This document shows positions 16,084 to 25,143 of a stretch of DNA of 64,000 bases, in pieces. The notes under the pieces are model-generated. The model was not told the DNA's origin. It did no database searches and was given only the letters and a program-made list of their open reading frames with translations. Both the position numbers and the translations under genes were made by a program. Each line of letters opens with the position of its first letter. The first letter of the stretch is position 1. The stretch comes from Pseudaestuariivita rosea (GTDB lineage Bacteria > Pseudomonadota > Alphaproteobacteria > Rhodobacterales > Rhodobacteraceae): the NCBI RefSeq assembly GCF_017592335.1, contig NZ_JACNMP010000015.1, positions 1 to 64,000 on the forward strand. The letters run 5' to 3'.

Positions 16084-17658
16084 ATGACACAGACCGACCA
16101 AGATCGCGTGATGATCTTTGACACCACCCTGCGCGACGGCGAACAAAGCCCCGGCGCGACCATGACCCACGGCGAAAAACTGGAAATCGCAGGCCTTTTG
16201 GACGATATGGGCGTCGATATCATCGAAGCGGGCTTTCCCATCGCATCCGAAGGCGATTTTGCCGCCGTCACAGAAATCGCCAAAAGTGCGAAAAACGCCA
16301 CGATCTGCGGCCTGTCGCGCGCCAATTTCAAGGATATCGACCGCTGTTGGCAGGCGGTGAAACACGCCAAATCCCCCCGCATCCACACTTTCATCGGCAC
16401 CTCGCCCCTGCACCGCGCCATCCCGAACCTGACACAGGATGAAATGGCCGAACGCATCCATGATTGCGTCACCCATGCCCGTAACCTCTGCGACAACGTG
16501 CAGTGGTCCAGCATGGATGCCACCCGCACCGAATGGGATTTTCTGAAGCGCACGGTCGACATCGCCATCAAGGCGGGCGCGACGACGATCAACATCCCCG
16601 ATACCGTGGGCTATACCGAACCTGCGGAATCCGCCGATCTGATCAAACGCCTGATTGCCGAGGTCGAAAATGCCGACACGGTGATCTTTTCGACCCATTG
16701 CCACAACGACCTGGGTATGGCGACGGCCAATAGTCTGGCGGCCGTCAACGGCGGCGCACGGCAGATCGAATGCACGATCAACGGTCTGGGCGAACGCGCG
16801 GGTAACACCGCGCTGGAAGAAGTCGTGATGGCCCTGCGCGTGCGCCATGATATCATGCCGTTCGACACCCGCATTGACACTACCAAAATCATGAACATCT
16901 CGCGCCGGGTGGCGACAGTTTCCGGCTTTCCGGTGCAGTTCAACAAGGCCATCGTCGGCAAGAATGCCTTCGCCCACGAAAGCGGCATCCATCAGGATGG
17001 CATGCTGAAAAACCGCGAAACATTTGAGGTCATGCGCCCCGAAGATGTCGGCCTGTCCGGCACATCCCTGCCCCTTGGCAAACATTCCGGCCGCGCGGCC
17101 CTGCGTGACAAGCTGGAAAAACTGGGCTTTGAGATGGGCGATAATGAGCTGAAGGATATCTTTGTTCGGTTCAAAGCACTGGCTGACCGCAAAAAAGAAG
17201 TCTTCGACGAAGACCTGATCGCCCTGATCCGGGATGAGGAAACCAATACAGCTCACGACCGGCTGCAACTGAAATCCCTGCGTGTCATCTGCGGCACCGA
17301 CGGCCCGCAAGAGGCACAGCTGACCATGACCATCGACGGCACAGAACATCAGGTCACCGCGACGGGCGATGGCCCCGTTGACGCGACCTTCAACGCGGTC
17401 AAGGAACTCTTCCCGCACACCGCACGGCTGCAGCTTTACCAGGTCCACGCCGTGACCGAAGGCACCGACGCCCAGGCCACCGTCAGCGTCCGGATGGAGG
17501 AAGCAGGCAAGATCGTCACGGGTCAATCAGCCGACACCGACACCGTCGTCGCCTCAGCCCGCGCCTATATCAATGCCCTGAACCGCCTGCTGGTCCGCCG
17601 CGAAAAAGGCAAACCCGACGAAGACATCAAAACCGTCACCTACAAAGACGCGGGATAG
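16084..17658 (+). CDS. leuA: 2-isopropylmalate synthase
   Basis: LeuA condenses acetyl-CoA with 2-oxoisovalerate, the first committed step of leucine biosynthesis. The 524-residue protein has the catalytic DTTLRDGEQSPGATM, the metal-binding HCHNDLG, the NGLGERAGNTALEE stretch, and a C-terminal regulatory domain (from about residue 395) where leucine feedback inhibition acts in known homologues. AGGA lies nine bases before the start. The upstream Leu-rich leader peptide indicates control by leucyl-tRNA supply in addition to feedback inhibition. Confidence 0.96.
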   Translation: MTQTDQDRVMIFDTTLRDGEQSPGATMTHGEKLEIAGLLDDMGVDIIEAGFPIASEGDFAAVTEIAKSAKNATICGLSRANFKDIDRCWQAVKHAKSPRIHTFIGTSPLHRAIPNLTQDEMAERIHDCVTHARNLCDNVQWSSMDATRTEWDFLKRTVDIAIKAGATTINIPDTVGYTEPAESADLIKRLIAEVENADTVIFSTHCHNDLGMATANSLAAVNGGARQIECTINGLGERAGNTALEEVVMALRVRHDIMPFDTRIDTTKIMNISRRVATVSGFPVQFNKAIVGKNAFAHESGIHQDGMLKNRETFEVMRPEDVGLSGTSLPLGKHSGRAALRDKLEKLGFEMGDNELKDIFVRFKALADRKKEVFDEDLIALIRDEETNTAHDRLQLKSLRVICGTDGPQEAQLTMTIDGTEHQVTATGDGPVDATFNAVKELFPHTARLQLYQVHAVTEGTDAQATVSVRMEEAGKIVTGQSADTDTVVASARAYINALNRLLVRREKGKPDEDIKTVTYKDAG

Positions 17659-17659
17659 T

Positions 17660-17772
17660 CCTTCTTCTTGGCCCATACACTCCAGGGGTGAGGGCCGTCC
17701 GGCCCGAGGGGGCAGCGCCCCCTTACCGCACGAAGTGCCAAAGGACGCGCGCGCAACAGCGCGCTCCTTTGG
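17660..17772. repeat. Half repeat followed by GC hairpins after leuA
   Basis: A CTTCTTCTTGG half copy (17660-17683) is followed by a GGGGGCAGCGCCCCC palindrome and a long hairpin, CCAAAGGA (17738-17745) to TCCTTTGG (17765-17772) with inner GCGCGC pairs. Together they probably end the leuA transcript and that of the convergent membrane protein gene. Confidence 0.6.
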
Positions 17773-17801
17773 ACTAAGATCATCGAACTTCTACAACCAC
17801 A

Positions 17802-18704
17802 TCAGAAGACAGCCGCCAGCTGTAACTCATCTTCTTTTTCCAACTTCTCAATATGTACGTCCAAATCCCGTCCAAAAGTGTCATCAATCCAATGCTCAAA
17901 AGCAAGACGCCATGGGGTATTAACGGCATGATATATCTCAGTAATTCTTCTCTTATTCTCCAAATCTGCAATCAGTATCTCTTTCATGTAAACCTTGGTA
18001 AACTGCTCTGTCTCATGGACCACCCTAAGGCGAAATCTGACATAATTTGGCTCTGAAATATCCTCGACGAAGTATTCCTCTTCAATGGTGGCACCTGTTG
18101 GTATTAAAAACTTTACTTCAAAATGCGACGAACCCGGTTTCAGGTTCTCGGCCGATACGATCTTGCCGCGAACATAAAGGCTTTCGCTATCAGGCGTCGG
18201 ATAAAAAGCGCACCAGAGACGTTCTGCCGACACAGTCGTCGTCGCCGATCCCTTTAAAGTGTATTTCTTAATGTAAAGATATTTGTCGGACCATAATCCA
18301 TAAATCACGTAGAGACCTAAGATCAATGTGATCGGGATCGAGATAATAAGCACAAGAACCTCTTGTCCAATTAGATACTTTATCATTTGGACAGGAAGCA
18401 AAATATCAAAGAGGCAAATTGAGATAAGAAGGATACTGGCAATTTCGGCATTAAGCCTACCTAAGGCACCCCCTACTAAAGGTATAAGAAGTAAATAACC
18501 GCCCATCACGATCGAAAACAAAACACCAGTGGAAATCTCAAACGATATCGTTCCAAACAGAGTAATATGACCTGAAATTGTATCTGCATTAACATTAATA
18601 ATATAACCGGTGAGAATTAACGCAAAGGCCGTCAGAGCAATACGACGACGGTTTCTATGTAATGTGCGCAATATTTTCTTAATCATTATAAACGCTTCAC
18701 TCAT
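17802..18704 (-). CDS. Membrane protein of unknown function
   Basis: The 300-residue product has four or five hydrophobic segments in the first 140 residues (for example IALTAFALILTGYIINV and VLFSIVMGGYLLLIPLVGGA), followed by a soluble C-terminal part of about 160 residues, rich in charged residues and probably beta-rich. The DNA is visibly AT-richer than its neighbours, suggesting later acquisition. No known domain is recognised. An in-frame Met at residue 7 (MIKKILRTLHRN) could be the true start. It is convergent with leuA and stands alone. Confidence 0.55.
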   Translation of the reverse strand: MSEAFIMIKKILRTLHRNRRRIALTAFALILTGYIINVNADTISGHITLFGTISFEISTGVLFSIVMGGYLLLIPLVGGALGRLNAEIASILLISICLFDILLPVQMIKYLIGQEVLVLIISIPITLILGLYVIYGLWSDKYLYIKKYTLKGSATTTVSAERLWCAFYPTPDSESLYVRGKIVSAENLKPGSSHFEVKFLIPTGATIEEEYFVEDISEPNYVRFRLRVVHETEQFTKVYMKEILIADLENKRRITEIYHAVNTPWRLAFEHWIDDTFGRDLDVHIEKLEKEDELQLAAVF

Positions 18705-18777
18705 TTCACATGAAGTTCATACAACCATAAAATGTGTCAAAATTATATCAGCCTGTGTATTGCAGCGCTTATTCAGG

Positions 18778-19761
18778 TCACGCCACCTTCAGAACGATCT
18801 TCCCGATATGGCCTGAGCTTTCCATGCGTTCGTGCGCGGCCGAGGCCTGAGCCAACGCAAATTCGCTGTCCATCACCGGCGCAACCGCGCCGCTGTCCAG
18901 CAGCGGCCAGACGTGTTCGCGCAGCGCCTCGGCAATGCGCGCCTTGGCCAGATCGCTTTGCGGGCGCAGGGTGGACCCGGTGATCGTCAGGCGCCGCATC
19001 ATCACGGGGGCAAAGTTCAACTCAACCTTAGGCCCCTGCAAAAAGGCAATTTGCACCAGCCGCCCGTCATCAGCCAGCGCGCGAATATTGCGGGGCAGGT
19101 AATCGCCGCCGACCATATCCAGGATCAGGTTTGCGCCGCCCTCGGCCCGCAGAACCTCAACAAAATCCTCATCGCGGTAATTGATCGCCCGCTCGGCCCC
19201 CAGCTTCACACAGGCCGCGCATTTCTCATCCGATCCCGCCGTCGCAAAAACCCGCGCGCCAAAGTGGTGCGCCAGTTGAATGGCGGTCGTCCCGATCCCG
19301 CTGGACCCACCGTGGACCAAAAACCGTTCCCCCGCCGTCAGACCACCCCGCTGAAAGACGTTCGACCAAACGGTAAAGAATGTCTCGGGCAGACACGCGG
19401 CCTGATCCAGCGACATACCCTGCGGCACCGGCAAACAATGCGCGGCGGGTGTCGTGACATAGTCCGCATAGCCCCCGCCGGGCAACAGCGCGCAGACCTG
19501 ATCGCCCACGGCCCAATCGGTGACACCCGGCCCGATGGCCTCAATCACGCCCGCACCTTCCAGCCCCGGCAGATCGCTGGCCGTGGGGGGCGGCGCGTAA
19601 AGCCCCGCGCGCTGCAAGGCATCGGGGCGGTTCACCCCAGCATAGGCCAGCTTGATCAGCACCTCGCCATGGGTCGGATTGGGCACAGGGCGCTTGCAAA
19701 GCTCCAGAACCTCGGGGCCGCCGGGTTTGATGATTTCGACAGCCTGCATGGTTCTGGTCAT
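18778..19761 (-). CDS. NAD(P)H:quinone oxidoreductase, zinc-independent MDR type
   Basis: The 327-residue medium-chain reductase has GVNRPDALQRAGLY and FLVHGGSSGIGTTAIQLAHHFGARVFATAGSD, the nucleotide-binding pattern of the QOR/PIG3 subgroup. It lacks the catalytic and structural zinc cysteines of alcohol dehydrogenases. These enzymes reduce quinones or other enone-type carbonyls with NADPH. It follows the COQ9 gene on the same strand with an 11-base gap, so the two are likely co-transcribed, which fits a quinone-related role. Confidence 0.88.
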   Translation of the reverse strand: MTRTMQAVEIIKPGGPEVLELCKRPVPNPTHGEVLIKLAYAGVNRPDALQRAGLYAPPPTASDLPGLEGAGVIEAIGPGVTDWAVGDQVCALLPGGGYADYVTTPAAHCLPVPQGMSLDQAACLPETFFTVWSNVFQRGGLTAGERFLVHGGSSGIGTTAIQLAHHFGARVFATAGSDEKCAACVKLGAERAINYRDEDFVEVLRAEGGANLILDMVGGDYLPRNIRALADDGRLVQIAFLQGPKVELNFAPVMMRRLTITGSTLRPQSDLAKARIAEALREHVWPLLDSGAVAPVMDSEFALAQASAAHERMESSGHIGKIVLKVA

Positions 19762-19772
19762 TTATCTGGTCC

Positions 19773-20471
19773 TTAATTTGGGCCCGTCCACGATCCGGGC
19801 AGGTCAACACGTGGCATGCGCGATGGCGCCTTGACCTTGCTTAACACCCAATTCGGCCCGGCGAAAACCCGTTTCAGAAGCGGGTTATCGTTGATCTGCG
19901 CCTTGATCTTTTCGAACTGCATCACGTCGCCAATCCGGCGATCCAGAAAATCCCAGGTGGACTGATGATCCACGCTGTCATCGCCCAGCCAATATAGCAC
20001 AGTCGACCCATAGACCCCCGACAGCGTCGCCCGCTTGGTGTACCAGTTGATATCATCCGACGTGTCGCCAAGCATATCCCAGATCAGATCGCAGGTGCCC
20101 CAGATCAGCTTCGCCCCATCGCCGGCATATTGCGGCAGTGCAAACAGGGTTGTGCCACGCCGCACGGCCTCTTTATCCTCAATCGCCTCGATCCGGTAAC
20201 GCACAGCGGTGGCGATTTTATCGCGAAAGCGCATCTCACCCAGATCGGCAGCTTTCAGGCGCTTGACCATCGCGTCATCACCGCGTTTGTGAAAGGCCAC
20301 GGCCAGATCAACCGCCCCCCGCGGGCAGATCGACCGGGCCAGCCCCGTTTCGACCCCTGATTCTGCGATGGCCGCCATAAAGGTCGCCTCGGTCCAGCCA
20401 TCAAAGGGCACATGCAGCAGCGCTGCGTCCAAAAGTTGGTCTTTTACTTGGTCATATGGGGCGTCTGGCAT
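19773..20471 (-). CDS. COQ9 family protein (ubiquinone biosynthesis lipid-binding accessory factor)
   Basis: The 232-residue protein contains the COQ9 core: FDGWTEATFMAAIAESGVE, a central helical part, and the C-terminal WDFLDRRIGDVMQFEK segment. COQ9 has a TetR-like fold that binds isoprenoid lipids and helps present quinone intermediates to hydroxylases. The start at 20471 (MPDAPYDQ) is chosen because AGGAGG precedes it at good spacing, although the frame is open to 20546. It is divergent from rpsU and co-directional with the quinone oxidoreductase, an arrangement commonly seen in Rhodobacterales. Confidence 0.9.
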   Translation of the reverse strand: MPDAPYDQVKDQLLDAALLHVPFDGWTEATFMAAIAESGVETGLARSICPRGAVDLAVAFHKRGDDAMVKRLKAADLGEMRFRDKIATAVRYRIEAIEDKEAVRRGTTLFALPQYAGDGAKLIWGTCDLIWDMLGDTSDDINWYTKRATLSGVYGSTVLYWLGDDSVDHQSTWDFLDRRIGDVMQFEKIKAQINDNPLLKRVFAGPNWVLSKVKAPSRMPRVDLPGSWTGPN

Positions 20472-20498
20472 AACGATGTCCTCCTGTCCGGGTGATAC

Positions 20499-20527
20499 TA
20501 GACAAGTTAGGTTCGGTTTGCTATACG
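20499..20527 (+). promoter_or_regulatory. Sigma-70-like promoter of rpsU
   Basis: TAGACA (20499-20504) and TATACG (20522-20527) have the optimal 17-base spacing and lie 50 bases before the rpsU start. The -35 box matches the consensus at five of six positions. Confidence 0.55.
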
Positions 20528-20578
20528 GCCACTTCCTGCAATTCACGCAACTCTAACTTAGGAAGGTGGTGACACCAC

Positions 20579-20785
20579 ATGCAGGTCAGTGTTCGCGACA
20601 ACAATGTCGATCAGGCGCTTCGTGCCCTGAAGAAAAAGCTGCAACGCGAGGGCGTTTTTCGTGAAATGAAGCTGCGGCAACATTTCGAAAAACCGTCCGA
20701 GAAGCGCGCACGCGAAAAGGCCGAGGCCATACGCCGCGCCCGCAAACTCGCACGCAAAAAAGCACAGCGCGAAGGTATGATGTAA
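20579..20785 (+). CDS. rpsU: 30S ribosomal protein S21
   Basis: The 68-residue, strongly basic protein ([20 protein letters not shown] at its start) is S21 of the small ribosomal subunit, which sits near the 3' end of 16S rRNA and supports initiation. Its length and the [17 protein letters not shown] tail match alphaproteobacterial S21. AGGAAGG precedes the start, and a small GTGGT-GAC-ACCAC hairpin lies between that site and the ATG. A strong intrinsic terminator follows 28 bases after the stop. Confidence 0.97.
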   Translation: MQVSVRDNNVDQALRALKKKLQREGVFREMKLRQHFEKPSEKRAREKAEAIRRARKLARKKAQREGMM

Positions 20786-20813
20786 TCAACCTTTTGACAT
20801 GAAGCGTACTGTA

Positions 20814-20846
20814 AACCCCCGCGGCGCCTGCCCGGGGGTTTTGCTT
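20814..20846 (+). terminator. Intrinsic terminator of rpsU
   Basis: AACCCCCG (20814-20821) pairs with CGGGGGTT (20833-20840) and is followed by a T-rich stretch TTTGCTTT. Confidence 0.85.
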
Positions 20847-20868
20847 TGCGGGGCACGGTCCCGCCGAG

Positions 20869-20889
20869 GTCCCGGATCAAGTCCGGGAC
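20869..20889. repeat. GTCCCGGAT...GTCCGGGAC palindrome, copy 2
   Basis: Identical over 21 bases to the copy at 13595-13615. Confidence 0.8.
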
Positions 20890-21177
20890 GGCAAGGGTGC
20901 TCTTGTGAACGCCCTTTGCCCCGCATCACCTTTGGGTGGCAGGGTCTGAGGTCTGATCTGATAAGAAAGGTGGCGCCACCGTCTTGAGGGTTGGTTTAGC
21001 CAGAAAGGGGTCGCAAGCCCCCCACCTTTTGTCTCATGCATGATCTTTCAGGCGGCTTACCTTTTGGGGCTTTAATCCAAAGGGCAAGTTCTGGAAAACC
21101 ATTTCTATTCCGACGTCGTGGGATGGGGTTGTAGGCGAGAGATGCTAACGTCCGGTTGCAGCTGCGTACGGTCGGAT

Positions 21178-21303
21178 TTGAGTATTTTTGCCAAGAAGAA
21201 GGGTAAGGGCTGTCCTGGAAACGCTTCGGTGGGGCGTGTCAGGCCCGAACGGGCGGAGCCCAGGGAGTGCTCTTCATGCCTTCTTCTTGGTCCAAATACT
21301 CAA
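21178..21303. repeat. Composite inverted-repeat element, copy B (126 bp)
   Basis: It begins TTGAGTATTTTTGCCAAGAA and ends CCAAATACTCAA, so the ends are inverted repeats. Its interior matches copy A (7265-7391) in the opposite orientation, with CTGGAAACGCT and CAGGCCCGAACGGGCG in common. It lies upstream of nothing on the plus strand and close to the 3' end of the minus-strand adhP gene. Confidence 0.8.
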
Positions 21304-21332
21304 AGACCCCCAAAGTTCAAGCCAGACGAATG

Positions 21333-22361
21333 TCAGATATCCAGCACCACGCGGCCGTCAATCGTGCCCTGTTTCATCCGGTCAAAGATCGCGTTGATGT
21401 TTTCCAGTTTGTCCCACGAAAAATGAGAGCTGACAGCCCCATCCGCCGCGAACCGAAGCGATTCCCGCAGGTCGTTGCGCGTGCCGACGATCGACCCCCG
21501 GATGGTCAGGCGTTTCAGCACGACCTCAAAAATCGGCAGCGGAAAATCACCGGGCGGCAGACCGACCAGCGATATAAACCCGTGCCGCCGCACCATCCCG
21601 ACCGCCTGACTGAAGGCTGCGTTTGACACCGCCGTGACCAGCGCGCCGTGGACCTGGTGGCCCTGCTTTGTCAGCTCAGCCACCGGGTCAATCTTGGCCG
21701 CGTTCAGCGTCAGATCGGCGCCCAGGGATTTGGCAAGGTCAAGTTTATCATCCGCGATATCGACCGCCACAACATGCAACCCCATCGCCTTGGCGTATTG
21801 CACCGCCATATGACCCAGGCCGCCGATGCCGGATATCGCGACCCATTCGCCTGGTTTCGCCTCGGTTTCTTTCAGACCCTTGTAGACCGTCACGCCCGCG
21901 CACAGAACCGGGGCCGCGGGGCCGAAATCGAGCCCATCGGGCACCTGACCAACGTAATTGGCATCGGCTGCAACGAATTCGGCATAGCCGCCATCGACGG
22001 AATAGCCGGTGTTCTGTTGGCTTTCACATAAGGTTTCCCAACCGCCGACGCAGTGTTCGCAGCGCCCGCAGGCGGTGTGCAGCCAAGGCGCGCCGACGCG
22101 GTCGCCCTCTTTCAGGTGGGTCACACCTGCGCCCACTGCGGCCACTTCGCCCACGCCTTCGTGCCCAGGAATAAACGGCGGATTGGGCTTGACCGGCCAA
22201 TCCCCTTCGGCCGCGTGCAGATCGGTGTGACACACGCCCGACGCCCGCACCCGGATCAAAACCTGCCCTGGCCCCGCCTCCGGCACCGGAACCTCCCGAA
22301 TTTCAAGGGGTTGGCCCAAGGCGGGGACAACGGCGGCCTTCATGGTTTGTGGCAATGACAT
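21333..22361 (-). CDS. adhP: Zinc-dependent alcohol dehydrogenase (AdhP type)
   Basis: This 342-residue medium-chain dehydrogenase has the catalytic zinc ligands in GVCHTDLH and PGHEGVGEV, the structural zinc loop [15 protein letters not shown], and the NAD-binding [14 protein letters not shown]. The sequence resembles the bacterial ethanol-active AdhP/AdhA group, which oxidises short-chain primary alcohols to aldehydes. It is cytosolic and probably monocistronic, with its 3' end near a composite repeat. The substrate range is not readable from the sequence. Confidence 0.92.
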   Translation of the reverse strand: MSLPQTMKAAVVPALGQPLEIREVPVPEAGPGQVLIRVRASGVCHTDLHAAEGDWPVKPNPPFIPGHEGVGEVAAVGAGVTHLKEGDRVGAPWLHTACGRCEHCVGGWETLCESQQNTGYSVDGGYAEFVAADANYVGQVPDGLDFGPAAPVLCAGVTVYKGLKETEAKPGEWVAISGIGGLGHMAVQYAKAMGLHVVAVDIADDKLDLAKSLGADLTLNAAKIDPVAELTKQGHQVHGALVTAVSNAAFSQAVGMVRRHGFISLVGLPPGDFPLPIFEVVLKRLTIRGSIVGTRNDLRESLRFAADGAVSSHFSWDKLENINAIFDRMKQGTIDGRVVLDI

Positions 22362-22460
22362 GCGATCTCCTCCCTTATGATGCCGGTCGCATCCTTGGTA
22401 GGTCTCGCGCGTTAACTATGCTTTGATCTAAGACAATCCAAAGCGTCAATCTTTGTAATT

Positions 22461-22507
22461 GTCCCTTAACGCATGCGCTGATAAGGGACACGCAAAGCGT
22501 TTTGCGT
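22461..22507 (+). promoter_or_regulatory. Contiguous double hairpin in the ahcY leader
   Basis: GTCCCTTA (22461-22468) pairs with TAAGGGAC (22482-22489), and the next base opens a second stem, ACGCAAA (22490-22496) with TTTGCGT (22501-22507). The ribosome binding site follows five bases later. The two stems can stack. The arrangement suggests a regulatory RNA, possibly of the SAH or SAM/SAH type expected before ahcY, but I could not match a consensus. Confidence 0.4.
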
Positions 22508-22523
22508 TCAATGAGAGGGTCCG

Positions 22524-23909
22524 ATGAAAGATTATATCGTCAAGGATATCGCGCTGGCTGACTACGGCCGCAAGGAACTGGATATCGCCGAAACCGAAAT
22601 GCCGGGCCTGATGGCGCTGCGTGAGGAGTATGGCGACAGCAAGCCCTTGAAAGGTGCGCGGATCGTGGGATCTTTGCACATGACAATCCAGACGGCTGTT
22701 CTGATCGAAACGCTGGTGGCCCTGGGTGCGGATGTACGTTGGGCGTCGTGTAACATCTTTTCCACGCAGGATCACGCGGCAGCGGCGATTGCGGCCGGTG
22801 ATATCCCTGTTTTCGCGATCAAGGGGCAGACGCTGGAAGAACACTGGGATTATCTGGACAAATCCTTCCTGTTTGACGACGGCCCCAACATGATCCTGGA
22901 CGATGGCGGGGATGCCACGCTTTACGTGTTGCTGGGTGCACGCGCCGAAGCGGGGGAAGAGATCATCCCGGTGCCGACCTCGGAAGAGGAAGAAGTGATC
23001 AAAGCGCAGATCAAGAAACGGATGGCGGCCAGCCCCGGTTGGTTCACCAAAGTGCGCGATCAGATCAAGGGCGTCAGCGAAGAAACCACGACCGGCGTCA
23101 ACCGCCTGTATCAACTGGTGAAAGAGGGCCAACTGCCCTTCCCCGCGATCAACGTGAACGACAGCGTGACCAAGTCGAAATTTGACAACAAATATGGCTG
23201 TAAGGAAAGCCTGGTCGATGGCATCCGCCGCGCGACCGACACGATGATGGCCGGTAAAGTTGCCGTTGTTTGCGGCTATGGCGACGTGGGCAAGGGATCA
23301 GCCGCGTCGCTGGCCGGAGCCGGCGCCCGCGTGAAGGTGACCGAGGTTGACCCGATCTGCGCCCTGCAGGCCGCGATGGATGGTTTTGAGGTCGTGCTGC
23401 TGGAAGATGTCATCGACAGCGCCGATATCTTTATCACCACGACCGGCAACAAGGACGTGATCCGCATCGAACACATGCGCGCGATGAAGGATATGGCGAT
23501 TGTCGGCAATATCGGCCACTTCGACAACGAAATTCAGGTCGCCGCGCTGAAAAACCACAAATGGACGAATATCAAGGAACAGGTCGATATGATCGAAATG
23601 CCTTCGGGCAATCGGATCATTCTGCTGTCCGAAGGGCGTCTGTTGAACCTTGGCAATGCCACCGGGCACCCGTCTTTCGTGATGTCGGCCAGCTTTACCA
23701 ATCAGGTGCTGGCCCAGATTGAGCTTTGGACCAAGGGCAATGAGTATGAAAACAAGGTTTATATCCTGCCCAAGCATCTGGATGAAAAGGTGGCCCGCCT
23801 GCATTTGAAGCGGATCGGCGTCAAACTGACCGAACTGGATAAGGACCAGGCCGACTATATCGGCGTGACGGTCGAAGGGCCGTTTAAGCCCGAGCATTAC
23901 CGCTATTGA
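22524..23909 (+). CDS. ahcY: S-adenosyl-L-homocysteine hydrolase
   Basis: AhcY splits S-adenosylhomocysteine into adenosine and homocysteine, removing product inhibition of methyltransferases and recycling methionine. The 461-residue protein shows [33 protein letters not shown], the NAD-binding [17 protein letters not shown] and the C-terminal KPEHYRY that closes the active site. GAGAGGG precedes the start. The leader contains two stacked hairpins and the gene ends at a strong intrinsic terminator, so it is a single-gene transcript. Confidence 0.97.
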   Translation: MKDYIVKDIALADYGRKELDIAETEMPGLMALREEYGDSKPLKGARIVGSLHMTIQTAVLIETLVALGADVRWASCNIFSTQDHAAAAIAAGDIPVFAIKGQTLEEHWDYLDKSFLFDDGPNMILDDGGDATLYVLLGARAEAGEEIIPVPTSEEEEVIKAQIKKRMAASPGWFTKVRDQIKGVSEETTTGVNRLYQLVKEGQLPFPAINVNDSVTKSKFDNKYGCKESLVDGIRRATDTMMAGKVAVVCGYGDVGKGSAASLAGAGARVKVTEVDPICALQAAMDGFEVVLLEDVIDSADIFITTTGNKDVIRIEHMRAMKDMAIVGNIGHFDNEIQVAALKNHKWTNIKEQVDMIEMPSGNRIILLSEGRLLNLGNATGHPSFVMSASFTNQVLAQIELWTKGNEYENKVYILPKHLDEKVARLHLKRIGVKLTELDKDQADYIGVTVEGPFKPEHYRY

Positions 23910-23934
23910 TCCCTGGCAGATAGCCAGATCGATG

Positions 23935-23968
23935 CCCGTCCAAAGATGGTTTGGACGGGTTATTTTTT
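23935..23968 (+). terminator. Intrinsic terminator of ahcY
   Basis: CCCGTCCAAA (23935-23944) and TTTGGACGGG (23950-23959) form a perfect ten-pair stem with a five-base loop, followed by TTATTTTTT. Confidence 0.92.
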
Positions 23969-24051
23969 GCGCAAATAAAATTTTTCCTTTGCGATGTGCG
24001 GTTTAGCCAATAACGTGCCGCCACGTAATGACCGACAGGTGGGAGAAGACC

Positions 24052-24393
24052 ATGGGAAAACGTGAAGAGTTGATCGCAAAATACGCAGACGATCTGAAAA
24101 ACAAATGCGGCATGACACCGGATATGGATCTGCTGACAAAGGTAACGATTGGATGTGGCCCGTCGATCTATAACGACGATGCCTCGACCGTGGCCGGCAG
24201 CCAGAAGTCTGAACTTGAGACGGTGAAGGAAAACTTCCTGATCAAGAAGCTGGGCCTGAAAGACGGACCGGAACTGATGGATGCCATCGACAAGGTTATT
24301 GAAACTTATGGTAAATCCGAGCGTAACAAATACCGCGCGGTGATCTACTATATGCTGACGAAACACTTCAAAAAGGAAAGCGTTTACAGCTAA
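24052..24393 (+). CDS. DUF2853 family protein
   Basis: The 113-residue cytosolic protein contains the family core KYADDLKNKCG, DLLTKVTIGCGPSIYN, NFLIKKLGL and YYMLTKHF. I recognise it as DUF2853, a small helical family of unknown function found in proteobacteria. The start at 24052 (MGKREELI) has GGGAGAAG at good spacing; the open frame continues eight codons upstream. It is expressed alone, between the ahcY terminator and its own terminator. Confidence 0.82.
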   Translation: MGKREELIAKYADDLKNKCGMTPDMDLLTKVTIGCGPSIYNDDASTVAGSQKSELETVKENFLIKKLGLKDGPELMDAIDKVIETYGKSERNKYRAVIYYMLTKHFKKESVYS

Positions 24394-24410
24394 ACGCTTG
24401 TTCTTGCAGC

Positions 24411-24444
24411 AAAACGCCTGTCCACTGCGGCAGGCGTTTTTGTT
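24411..24444 (+). terminator. Intrinsic terminator of the DUF2853 gene
   Basis: AAAACGCCTG (24411-24420) pairs with CAGGCGTTTT (24431-24440), followed by TGTTT. Confidence 0.88.
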
Positions 24445-24737
24445 TACGATCTGTTAAGCAATTGATTTATATAGATTTATTCGTAAATGCGACTTGCAAT
24501 ATCTGTCTGGATGTTCTAGTTATCAATCACCGCGCCAGGATGGCCGGGACCTTGAATTTCATACACGTGTGGTGCTGAGGGAGCACGTGGGGTGGGCGAA
24601 GGGTTCTGGTGTGCGCGGAATCCTTCGCCACTTTGGGTTTTGTTGCGGGCTGGCTGTTTGGCTGGTCTTTGTGGGCGTTGTCGCTGGTGGGATGTGAACA
24701 GCGGTTGCTGTAACAGACTGATACATGCGCTGGCGTA

Positions 24738-24758
24738 GTCCCGGACATGATCCGGGAC
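24738..24758. repeat. GTCCCGGAC...ATCCGGGAC palindrome, copy 3
   Basis: Same family as the copies at 13595, 20869 and 29315, in inverted orientation (central bases ATG read CAT on the other strand). Confidence 0.75.
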
Positions 24759-24970
24759 CTCATGATCATTGGCCCTGCCGGGGGCAGTGTCGTGAAGTCG
24801 GGATGCGTTTTGAAGCGTCTTTCAGTCTTTCGGCTTGAAGTAATGCGGCCATTCTGGCGCGTCAAAAACACCGTCACTGTGCATTTGGTTGATCTTTTCG
24901 GGCAGCATCCTGTTCATTATTTCATTCCAAAGCATCGTTCTAGAAATCTGCTACACTTTATCCACTTTAT

Positions 24971-25023
24971 CGCCCGGTGGGAACCATCGGGCAGCGCCCA
25001 CCCTCGGGCCGGTCGCTGCCCTC
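24971..25023. repeat. GGGCAGCGCCC/CCCGGTGG repeat, short copy
   Basis: CGCCCGGTGGGAACCATCGG is followed by GGCAGCGCCCACCCTCGGGC and CGGTCGCTGCCC. The same blocks recur at 29389 and 41333. Confidence 0.7.
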
Positions 25024-25091
25024 TGGGTTGTAGCTCTACGTCGGGGATTTACGGGGCGACGCATTAACGAACCAGCATTTAATCACCAAAC

Positions 25092-25123
25092 AAAAAAAAC
25101 CCGGGCGCGGACGCCCGGGTTTT
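25092..25123 (-). terminator. Intrinsic terminator of amtB
   Basis: On the minus strand a stem of CCCGGGCG with CGCCCGGG, extended by four A-T pairs (25096-25107 with 25112-25123), is followed by eight T residues. Confidence 0.92.
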
Positions 25124-25143
25124 GTCAGCTGATGGGAAGGGGA

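Larger units (their letters stand above)
20790..21332. other. Gene-free 540-base stretch holding repeats
   Basis: After the rpsU terminator come a GTCCCGG palindrome (20869-20889), about 280 bases without recognisable content, and composite repeat copy B (21178-21303). Frames in it are short or run through the repeats. Confidence 0.65.
24394..25143. other. Gene-free 750-base stretch
   Basis: Apart from two terminators at its ends (24411-24444 and 25092-25123), it holds a GTCCCGG palindrome (24738) and a GGGCAGCGCCC-type repeat (24971). Open frames inside are short, lack ribosome binding sites and look like chance coding. Confidence 0.6.

Noticed and set aside
16069-17526. 485-codon minus-strand frame opposite leuA
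   Set aside because: The opposite strand encodes an unmistakable LeuA. The frame is rich in Asp, Gly and His from reverse reading of its codons.
20529-20569. Pairing of CCACTTCCT with the rpsU ribosome binding site AGGAAGGTGG as an autoregulatory hairpin
   Set aside because: The promoter at 20499-20527 implies a transcript starting near 20534, so most of the upstream arm would not be in the mRNA.
24494-24697. 67-codon frame with a hydrophobic C-terminal end
   Set aside because: No ribosome binding site, an odd N terminus (MQYLSGCSSYQS) and surrounding non-coding repeats. The hydrophobic end could be chance.
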